DNA of 64,000 bases, taken from Corbicula japonica. Lineage: Eukaryota > Mollusca > Bivalvia > Venerida > Cyrenidae. The translations under genes were made by a program, and so were the position numbers. Numbering within the stretch: the stretch's first letter is position 1; every line of letters starts with the position of its first letter. The DNA lies in contig JAZAYU010000061.1 in NCBI GenBank assembly GCA_038501625.1, positions 174,803-238,802 on the forward strand, read 5' to 3'. A model generated the notes under the pieces. That model saw only the letters and a list, made by a program, of their open reading frames with translations. It was not told the origin of the DNA and made no database searches. Below are positions 55,976-64,000 of this stretch, in pieces.

Positions 55976-57358
55976 ATAGTTGAGCAAACAACGAAATAAC
56001 ATCATTAGGATAAATAAACTGTCATATGATGTTCTTTGCTTTATTACATCCTTTTTACAGTTCAATGCCATTATTATTTAGCTGTGTTTTTATATTGCAT
56101 AATATCAAAAAAGTTCACATAGTTGATTATTATATTACAAAAGAACTTTAATAATAAAAGTTGAGGCATAAAACATTCAACTAGTAGTGTTTTTAACATA
56201 ATCTGATAAGGCAAGCATTGTATGTAATTACTATGTATTAATGTTTTGCTTCTTTTCTGCAAAAGCTTGTTCTTGGTTTTTTTCTAAATACCACTAGAAA
56301 AGAGTTGAGAACCTGGGCCCTTTGAAATTATTTCTTTTTTGAGTCTAGACTAGAGCATTAAAACAAAAAATGTAAATCTTTTCTACACTTTGACTTACAA
56401 ATTTAAGAATAAATGGATAAAACATGACCTAGGAATGAACCCAGTTTTTAACTCCCTTAAGTTAATTCACCCCTATTATTAAGTTTCAACAATAAATTGG
56501 TTTCAATTTTCACCCATATTTTATCATCTTTTTTCAGTTAGCCAATTTATAGATCTTGTGTCAGTAATTTATGCAACAGGAAAATGGTGAACAAAAACAC
56601 CAGAAAAAACTAGACAGTTGAACAGGTTTTATGACTGACTGACATAAAAATGTAACAACTGCATTTTACTCCCCGCTGGGAAAGCCTTTTTATTTCTCCA
56701 TTAATTTTTAATATGAACGTAGTTAACACCTGAATACATCCTATACTCTACATCTGCACTGCACTATGCAGCAGACAGCTCTGTTTGCTGCACATTTGCA
56801 AATAAAAAGCTCGGTTAACCATTTTGTGACAATTTTTATTATCTTGGCAGACTGCCAAATGCAAGCTTTTTTCTGCAGGCATTACTGCATCTGCCTGATA
56901 TAGATGACTTTACTTGACTTTTGCAGACGGTCATTGATTATTTTAAAAATCCTAGAAATATGGCCATTTAGTGCAGTGTGCAATAAATGTTAATATCAAT
57001 GGTTTCAAAGCTGCACTCATTCATTCAAACTGCAGGAAAGAGGGCAAAGGGGAAACTCGATAAAAAATGAAGAAATAAAGAAGGTATTAAAAATCTGCAT
57101 CATGCATTTCTTTCTTTCTCATAAACAAAATGTGAAAATATAATAAATGAAACTGAGTTTGCTCTATAAAAAGACTGACTCAGAACGAGTTCATTAAAGA
57201 CTTAAAAAAAATGCAAGTTTTTGTGTCACGTTTTTAAAAAGAATTTAAAAAAAAGAAAGAGAAAAAATAGAAATATTAATGTCAAATCCTACGTGTAAAT
57301 ACTATACACTATGAATTTACCAAATTAATCTTCATTTTTAATTGAAAATTAAACTGCT
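55976..57358. other. Unassigned AT-rich DNA
   Basis: About 1.4 kb with no element ends or arrays. A possible plus-strand acceptor TCTTTTTTCAG (56528-56538) has only a short open stretch after it. Confidence 0.4.
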
Positions 57359-57362
57359 TTGA

Positions 57363-57589
57363 CCCTTTCTTGTACAGACACACCTTTATTGCGAGGGCGA
57401 ACAGTTAAGATTTAGATCAGCCGGCACATCCGTGCCGTCTGATCAGGATCTAAACTGTTCGCTTTATTAGGTTATTTCTGACCAAAATGCGACCAGTGCA
57501 GATCCTGATCAGACGGCACGGATGTGCCGGCTGATCTGGATCTACACTGGTCGCACATGCGTAAAAATGCGTATCTATCCAGGAAAGGG
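57363..57589 (+). mobile_element. TTAA MITE, complete, first of an abutting pair
   Basis: The left target is mutated to TTGA and the right TTAA (57590-57593) is shared with the next copy. A small deletion lies after TTCGCTT. Confidence 0.92.
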
Positions 57590-57593
57590 TTAA

Positions 57594-57831
57594 GCCTTTC
57601 CTCCATAGTCTTTTTAGATATTCCTTTATTGCTAGGGCAAACTGTTTAGATCCATCCAGATCATCCGTGCCGTCTGATCAGGATCTGCACTGTTCGCTTT
57701 TTGCTTCATTACGTTATTTCTGACCAAAATGCAATCAGTGCAGATCCTGATCTGACAGCACGGATGTGCAGGCTGATCTGGATCTACACTGTTCGCACAT
57801 GCGTAAAAAGGCGTATATATGGAGGAAAGGG
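57594..57831 (+). mobile_element. TTAA MITE, complete, second of an abutting pair
   Basis: Starts immediately after the shared TTAA and ends at TTAA 57832-57835. Left end GCCTTTCC. One copy inserted into, or excised next to, the target of the other. Confidence 0.92.
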
Positions 57832-57906
57832 TTAAGTGTAAACTAGAACTGGCAAACTCTCCATCTAAGTTGTGTAAAGTGTAGACCTTGAGTTGTGACA
57901 TCTTTA

Positions 57907-58281
57907 GCCCTTTACTATTATATACACATTTTACTGCAAGTGCAAGCACTGTAGATACAGTGCCGTCTGATCAGGATCTGCACTGGTCGCATTTTGGTCA
58001 GAAATAACCTATTAAATCAAAAAGCGAACAGTTTAGATCCTGATCAGCCGGCAGTTTAGATCCTGATCAGACGGCACGGATGTGCCGGCTGATCTGGATC
58101 TAAACTGTTCGCCCTAGCATATCTGTGTCATCAGACCAGGATCTGTCTTTTTCATTTTTTGCTCAGAATTGCCACAATAAAGCAAAAAGTGCAGATCCTG
58201 ATCAGATGTATCAGATGAGCCAGCTGATCTGGATCTACATTGTTTGCCCATGCCATAAAGGACTATATTTGGGGGGAAGTG
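57907..58281 (-). mobile_element. Composite of two TTAA MITEs
   Basis: A left copy with hairpin I partly deleted and hairpin II extended by a repeated CAGTTTAGATCCTGATCAG is joined to a diverged second copy (AAAAGTGCAGATCCTGATCA, CATTGTTTGCCCATGC). It ends at TTAA 58282-58285. Confidence 0.8.
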
Positions 58282-58553
58282 TTAACATATGAATGAATCA
58301 AAGGACATTGTCACCATCCTAATGGTTTGCAGGGAGGACAGGTTGGGTTCAAAAAATTGTTGACTAATTGTTCACACTGTAGACCCATATCAGATGGCTG
58401 GATGAGTCCGCACCGGTCCCATCGTGACTAAAGACGTAACTGATGTTCAAAGGACATTTTAAAAAAACAAACTACAAACCTATAATTTTCCCCAATCTTC
58501 ATCTACTTAAATTTCACTTGCTGATAATGAAATTGTAAATCTTGAACACTTTA

Positions 58554-58759
58554 CCTTTTCACTGTATAGTTACACCTTTCTTGCATGGGCAAACAGTATA
58601 GATCCAGATCAGCCAGAATTTTTGTTCCATCTGATCAGGCTACGCTGTCAACTTTTAGATTTATTAGGTTATTTCTGATTATGATGGGACCTGTGTAGAT
58701 CCAGATTAGACAGCATAGATCTGGATCTACAGTGGTTGCACATACGGAGTATTAAAGGG
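58554..58759 (+). mobile_element. TTAA MITE, diverged copy
   Basis: Left target TTTA, right TTAA 58760-58763. Both hairpins are shortened. The spacer TTATTAGGTTATTTCTGATT is retained. Confidence 0.82.
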
Positions 58760-58763
58760 TTAA

Positions 58764-59049
58764 AGGGAAAGCATAAAGGAATTTATTAAGAATTCATTGA
58801 TAAATAATGAACAGAGACTTGGCTTTTTTAAGCTTTGCATCTATTTTCTACATGACATATATGTTAACCAAAAACTGAAGGCTTGCATGGTAACCCCATG
58901 ATATTTTTCAACCACTTAGTGTGATCCTTGTTAGGCCAACGGACAATACTCATTCTAAATGCAACGGGTAATTCATTTCTGGCTAACATAAAAATAGATA
59001 ATCCAAGTCTGAAGCACGGTACACCACCCAGAACCCCAGCCCATCCCAC
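58764..59049. other. Unassigned spacer
   Basis: Nothing recognisable. Confidence 0.4.
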
Positions 59050-59053
59050 TTAA

Positions 59054-59153
59054 CCCTTTCCTCCATATATACGCATTTTTACACATGTGCGACCAGTGAA
59101 GATCCAGATCAGCCGGCACAACTGCAATAAAGGTGTGTCTATGGAGGAAAGGG
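59054..59153 (-). mobile_element. TTAA MITE, 100-bp internal-deletion form
   Basis: TTAA at 59050-59053 and 59154-59157. It goes from AGATCAGCCGGCACA straight to ACTGCAATAAAGGTG, losing both hairpins' right halves and the spacer, while both termini are intact. Confidence 0.92.
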
Positions 59154-59157
59154 TTAA

Positions 59158-59689
59158 CCACTCATTACTTCAAAGTATAATACTTTTTCGCTATTTTCGC
59201 GACTGATGTGAATTCGCAAAAATTAAAAACACCGAAAATTCCCAACAATTTCTGCGTCAATTTCTGTGAGCGCAAATTTGCTAAAATTACAAACACGAAA
59301 ATTAAAATTACGCCAAAATCGCAAAAATTTTCGATCGCAAAGATAACCCATTATAGGGTATGTGTCATTAATTTTATACCATTTGCTATAGCCTTATATC
59401 TTAATAATACAATTTTATTTTTTTTTGGAAGGTGGGTGGGGAATATCCAAGATTCTCCCGATCACCAACAACAAAAAAGTAAATAAAAAAAAAATTGGAG
59501 GGTGTTGTGTGTGGGGTAGTGGATATGTACCTGAAAATTCACCCCATATATAAACATTGGTCAACCAACAAAACATAGACTGTTCTCATACTCTTACAAA
59601 CCCACACTAGGTAAAAAATATGCTGTCTACAAAATCACCTTAGAATGGTGATTCATTGTTCATTTTCTTAAAGTGTTTTAATTAACAAC
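59158..59689. other. Unassigned AT-rich DNA
   Basis: TTTTTCGCTATTTTCGCGAC and many GCGAAAATT-like pieces (59185-59345) suggest an old repeat, but the ends are not clear. Confidence 0.35.
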
Positions 59690-60360
59690 TCGAATTTGGT
59701 GCATAACTTGAAAAAATAGTGTAACTGGAGTTATCATTCTTATTGTAACAAATACTCCAATTATTAAGTAAATAGGATAAGGATTTTATAGTTTCATTTA
59801 GTTCCATATTAAATTCATTGAAAGGGGCATTCCTCAAAAAAATAGTGAAACACAAGTTATCATTTTTGTTGTCACAAATGGCTTTGTTCATACAGACAAT
59901 ATATATTCTATTTATTTACTTTTTAATAGAAAATGTACTTTCAAAGTTATAAGCAACACTTAAAATTCCATATTAAAGTAATTTGAAAGGGGTATAACTA
60001 AAAATAGTGAAACAGGAGTTATCATTCTTGTTTTCAGAGATGGCTTTGTTCAGTCAAATGATATATTCCAATTATTTAGTTAATGGGACATTGACTTTCA
60101 ATATGTAAGGCAATATTAAGTAATTTGAAAGAGGAATAACCAATAAAATATTGAAACAGGAGTTATCATTCTTGTTGTCAGAGATAGCTTTATTCATGAA
60201 GATGTTTTATTCCATGTATTTAGTAAATAGGACCAGTATTTTCAAAATCATAGGCAAAATTAAGTTTCATATTAAAGTAAGGGAACAACCAGACATCCCC
60301 AACAATGTTGCTGACAGACAATAGGATCCCAATGTATCCTATTGCAGGCAACACAAAAAC
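59690..60360 (+). mobile_element. Pearl-like element, four diverged units
   Basis: Core motifs AAAGGGGCATTCCTCAAAA, AGTTATCATTCTTGTT and GCAACACTTAAAATTCC. The right end hairpin pairs CAATAGGAT with ATCCTATTG at 60321-60346, followed by GCAGGCAACACA. The end matches that of the element at 14060. Confidence 0.68.
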
Positions 60361-60414
60361 AAAACAAAATTGAAGAGGCTTGGATACCTGCTTAGTTTGA
60401 GTGTGAAGCTGTTA

Positions 60415-60632
60415 CCCTTTTCTCCATATATATACATTTTTACACGTGTGCGACCGGTGTAGATCCAGATCAGCCAGCAAATTCGTTCTATTTGGTCGCT
60501 ATTTGGTCAGAAATAACCTAAAAAATTAAATAGCGAACAGTGCGGATCATGATCAGATGGCACCAATGTGCCGGCTGATCTGGATCTACATTGTTTGCCC
60601 ATGCTGTAATGGTGTGTATATGGAGGAAAGGG
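60415..60632 (-). mobile_element. TTAA MITE, internally deleted copy
   Basis: The left end GTTACCCTTTTC and right end GGAAAGGG with TTGA have both lost the canonical target. The loop and right arm of hairpin I are missing. Confidence 0.87.
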
Positions 60633-60848
60633 TTGACTTGGGTGCTGCCAATACATTAGAGCAGGCAGTACAGATCACCCTTTCTCCATATATACAAGTT
60701 TATCATGTCTGTGACCAGTGTAGATCCAGATCAGATGGCACATCCTTGCTGTCTGATCTGGATCTAAACAAGTCACATCTTGGTCAGAAATGTTACCTAT
60801 TGAATAAGCAAACAGTACAATTTCAGATGAATGTTCCAGATGATCTGG

Positions 60849-60993
60849 GTTGAAGGTTATAAAGCTGAGATTGGAAACCAGTCTCAAATTTAAAGCATCT
60901 GATTGGCTGAAATGGCGACTGGTCTCCATTTCAGCCAATCAGATGCTTGAGATTAGAGACTGGTTTCCATGCTCAGTTTTATAACCTTGGGCA
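60849..60993. mobile_element. 145-bp foldback element with CTGG duplication
   Basis: Same palindrome as at 20602 and 30696. CTGG is duplicated at 60845-60848 and 60994-60997. Removing the insert restores the host GATCTGGATCTACACTG. Confidence 0.92.
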
Positions 60994-61010
60994 CTGGATC
61001 TACACTGTTT

Positions 61011-61884
61011 AATAATAATAATAATAATAATAATAACTTTATTTAGAGAGGAAACACAGTTGGGCAAGCCCAATCTCCCCTGTGGTCCTCTATTATTTAC
61101 ATATACAATTATCAAAAGAACAAACAATATATAGAAAAACAACAGGTTATGTTTCATCAAAAGAATTGAAATTAATGCCTTAAGAATGATGCAATAATAG
61201 ATATGGCAAATTATATGACAAATAATGTGAGAAACAAACAATACAGGTATACAAATGGTTATATCACAGTATATCATTAAGATGATTCTGTGTAAGTGTA
61301 CAATGCATATGTTATATTACAAGTATAGAATTAAAATGAATGTCTTGGGAGTGTTGCAAAGAATATGGCAAGTTATATGACAAAATTAAAGCAGAAATTA
61401 ATTTACAAGTAGAATCAGAAATGATTACTATGGGAATGATGCAACGAATATGGCAAGTTATATGTGAAATCTAAATATTTGGCTTTAAATTCTTGAACAG
61501 TGGATGCATTCTTAACTGTATCTGGTAGAAAATTCCAAATTTTGGAACCAGAATATGTTAAAGTTTTCCTAGAAATTTCAAGATTGGGTTTTGGAACATA
61601 AATTGAATTTAGCACTTGGGATCGTAAATTTTTAGAATGAATATCAGAAACATAGGTGAATTTTTGTTGCAAATAATCTGGAGCGATTTTGTTACATACT
61701 TTATACATCATTATAGCCTTTTTGAATTTTATGCTTTCGTCAAATTTCATCCACCTTAATTCTTTGAAAAGAGTTTCAGAAGGAGTGTCGATATTAAGAT
61801 CTAAAATAAGTCGAGCAGCCCTTTTTTGAAAGCATATAACACTATTTATGAGGTCAGAATTGCAATTCCCCCAGATAGTACAAC
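61011..61884 (-). mobile_element. 5'-truncated LINE (CR1/Jockey-like) inside a MITE
   Basis: On the minus strand this is the end of ORF2, a 400-bp 3' region and a (TTA)n tail at 61011-61036 after TCTCTAAATAAAG. GTTT occurs at both junctions (61007-61010 and 61885-61888), a short target duplication or microhomology. A triplet microsatellite tail and severe 5' truncation are normal for CR1-like elements. Confidence 0.88.
61415..61884 (-). pseudogene. LINE ORF2 C-terminal fragment
   Basis: About 155 residues downstream of the reverse transcriptase core. It includes WGNCNSDLINSV, QKRAARLILD, TPSETLFKELRW, a KAIMMYKVCNKIAPDYL stretch, YVPKPNLE and YSGSKIWNFLP, a pattern shared by CR1/Jockey-clade ORF2 tails. 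The frame is intact to its stop at 61415, but the catalytic YXDD region and the endonuclease are missing through 5' truncation. The first few codons of the open frame (from 61894) are host MITE sequence, not LINE. Confidence 0.88.
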
Positions 61885-61920
61885 GTTTGCCCATGGGATA
61901 ACAACCATAGAGAGCTAATG

Positions 61921-62340
61921 ACTTAAATCAATTGATCATAGTTTTTAACATTTTTGAAGCTATTTTCTATAGCAGAGGTAAATATTAATAATTAACTATC
62001 TGAAATGGTGCACCCAAGATAGTAAAATGATAATCTTTAAGAAAGTTACTCTATACATTTAAAATGCATAATCATGTATGTTTCTTCCATTTTCTTATGA
62101 ACTTTTGCAGTATATGTATGTCATATTTCCACAATGACAGATAACCAGTTCCACACTGTTTTTGGATGAATTCTGAATCTTCTAAATATCTTGGACATGT
62201 TCAGCTATTAGCTGCGAACAAAGATATCTGTGAAAACTTTTACCCAATGAACTATTGATGTTATCCAAGGCTAGTTTTAATCTGTTATGTAGACGTGACT
62301 TGCACAAATAGATGACCTGTCTTTTTGTCATAAGTCCTGT
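61921..62340. other. Unassigned DNA
   Basis: Nothing recognisable between the LINE-bearing MITE and the next foldback. Confidence 0.4.
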
Positions 62341-62478
62341 GCCCAAGGTTATAAAACTGAGCATGGAAACCAGTCTCAAGCATCTGATTGGCTGAAATGG
62401 CGATCAGTCGCCATTTCAGCCAATCAGATGCTTGAGATTTGAGACTGGTTTCCAATCTCAGCTTTATAACCTTCAGGC
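62341..62478. mobile_element. 138-bp foldback element
   Basis: Same family, with a 7-bp deletion in the left arm (CAGTCTCAAGCATC). The flanks CTGT and CAGG do not match exactly, so the duplication has mutated or was imperfect. Confidence 0.85.
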
Positions 62479-62556
62479 CAGGTCTAACAGGTCAGTGACA
62501 GTCATGTTCTAGACTATTGTTCATATGGAGGGTACTGCTTGATGCAGTTGTATTAA

Positions 62557-62771
62557 CCCTTTCCTCCATATATACGCATTTTTACGCATGTGCGACCAGT
62601 GTAGATCCAGATCAGCCGGCACATCTGTGCCGTCTGATCTGGATCTGCACTGGTCGCATTTTGGCCAGAATAACCTAATGAATCAAAGAGCAAACAGTTT
62701 AGATCCTGATCAGACAGCACGAATCTAAACTGTTTGCCGACACAATAAAGGTGTGTCTATGGAGGAAAGGA
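62557..62771 (-). mobile_element. TTAA MITE with shortened second hairpin
   Basis: TTAA at 62553-62556 and 62772-62775. Hairpin II lacks its right inner arm (CAGCACGAATCTAAACTG). Confidence 0.9.
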
Positions 62772-62882
62772 TTAATTGGTTAATTGTTTGGAGTGGTAAC
62801 TTCCTTGATTCGGCATTTTACATGTTTTACGAAAATTATTTTTGAAACAACCTAGTGCACTGAATGAGAATCAATTGCTTAT

Positions 62883-63050
62883 CCTTTTCCTCCATATATA
62901 CAACTTTATTGCATGGGAGAACAGTTTAGATCCTGATCAGACAGAACATCAATGCCATCTGATCAGGATCTAAACTGTTCACTTTTTTTATTCGTTAGGT
63001 TTTTTCTGACCAAAATGTGACCAGTGCAGATCCTAATCAGACGGCACATA
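62883..63050 (+). mobile_element. TTAA MITE, right-truncated
   Basis: Starts CCTTTTCCTCCATATATAC, keeps hairpin II, the spacer and the start of hairpin I, and stops near ACGGCACATATC. Confidence 0.85.
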
Positions 63051-64000
63051 TCTCCCTTTTTTAATCCTGGATACAACACTATGCTTATATTTTCAGAAAA
63101 AGAAAGATAGAAATTTATTCATGAACAGTGCATTTCAAAAATGTGTATAGAATCATTTACGCCAGCAAAATCTCCATGCTGGTAACTTATTTGCCATTTG
63201 TTGTATAGAAGGGAACAAGAGGTATGTTTGTCCATGTAAATACCTAGTAATCATGTCCTAGGTGTTTTTGGATGCGTTTGTTAGGGATAACATTTTTCCA
63301 TAAACTTTGGTGAATTTCAGGAGAATTTGAGACAGACAAATGTTAAACTAGTATGGGATGAAAAATTGTGAATAAATGTTAAAAGTTTTTTGAAGATTTA
63401 TTGCACAGGTTGAAAAAAGTAAGTCAAGTCATTATGGGGAACATTAAATTATCACTTAAGTAATGTTTAAGTTATTTTGCCAACTGCATTGAAACTTCAA
63501 TGGAAAATCTTGGTAAAAATCTAAACTATCACAAAATATATGTCACTGCAAAAAATAATAATTATGCAAAATTTATGTAAGATAGTAAAACAAATTGCAA
63601 AAATAAGTAGATGTTGGGGAAAATCTGTTAACGTCTGTTACCAGTGGCTTAAGTAATATAAAAGATTAAGCAATATAAAAGATAAAGCAATTTAATGCTT
63701 AATGATAAGTGCAATGAAGAAAATATTTATGCTGACATGATCTACTCAGAACCATACAGTCCAACATATCTAGAACATGACATTTAGTTTAAACAATATT
63801 TATTTACCATATAGCATGTTACAAGTACATAAACGTATATAATCACAATAAGGTATGAGAATCTGGAAACAAGTTTCCGAAGGAATCTTATGTTAATCCA
63901 TTTTCTCGGTTAGAAAAATATAGGCGGTTACATACATTTAATGTTCAAGATATTGAAAATGAAGCGTAAAATTTGAAAATCGATTTTAAGTTGTGTTTGG
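63051..64000. other. Unassigned AT-rich DNA
   Basis: No gene, array or element ends are recognised up to the window edge. Confidence 0.45.

Larger units (their letters stand above)
60678..61920 (-). mobile_element. TTAA MITE carrying a foldback and a LINE
   Basis: Host segments are 60678-60848, 60998-61010 and 61889-61920. The last, GCCCATGGGATAACAACCAT, is the alternate subfamily end. Together they form one diverged MITE. The insertions are a 145-bp foldback (60849-60993) and a LINE (61011-61884). Confidence 0.8.

Overview
This window is animal nuclear DNA, most likely from a bivalve mollusc. There are no operons, ribosome binding sites or long unique open frames. It is instead dominated by dispersed and tandem repeats. 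Bivalve-type signs are many pearl-like elements (cores of about 145-165 bp carrying the motif GGGCATAACTC, then a (GGAC)n- or (GAC)n-like tract and a terminal hairpin), a RUDI/V-SINE-like tRNA-derived SINE, a second tRNA-derived SINE, and a CR1-like LINE 3' end. The species cannot be told from the sequence.

No complete host gene is visible. Two minus-strand segments look like real internal coding exons: 28098-28200 and 19819-19925. Each has one open frame and good splice sites. A weaker third candidate lies at 36444-36577. A CpG-richer stretch at 1737-2085 with an ETS-like motif and a strong splice donor may be a plus-strand promoter and first exon. The window therefore probably covers large introns and intergenic DNA.

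Layout. 0-2 kb: a pearl-like element with embedded TTAGGG blocks and a 30-bp satellite. 2.5-5.2 kb: a SINE with a 13-bp target duplication and a 1.6-kb TA-flanked DNA transposon. 9.3-14 kb: a 39-bp array split by a 1.5-kb CAGGG-ended element, then a MITE split by a 1.2-kb element. 14-19.4 kb: pearl-like elements, including a homogenised 159-bp array. 20-28 kb: MITEs, foldback elements and a MITE holding three separate insertions. 28.5-30 kb: a decayed PIF/Harbinger element with a transposase remnant. 33-35 kb: duplicated minisatellite blocks. 37.4-40 kb: a 60-bp satellite of about 43 units. 40-42.5 kb: a CRE-bearing foldback and a transposon inside a transposon. 43.7-44.5 kb: a 24-bp array. 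45-63 kb: more MITEs, pearl-like elements, pentamer microsatellites and a LINE inside a MITE.

The main theme is one MITE family of about 234 bp. It has TTAA target sites, CCCTTTCC ends and two internal long hairpins, and about 36 copies or fragments are present. Many other mobile elements have landed inside its copies: a SINE, a LINE, three foldbacks, a Harbinger-like MITE, two larger TA elements, a small TA element and a CACT-ended element. Because the family consensus is known from intact copies, each insertion can be read to the base, giving target-site duplications and a relative order of activity.

The long open frames in the arrays (for example 865 and 584 codons) follow from unit lengths divisible by three and are not treated as genes.
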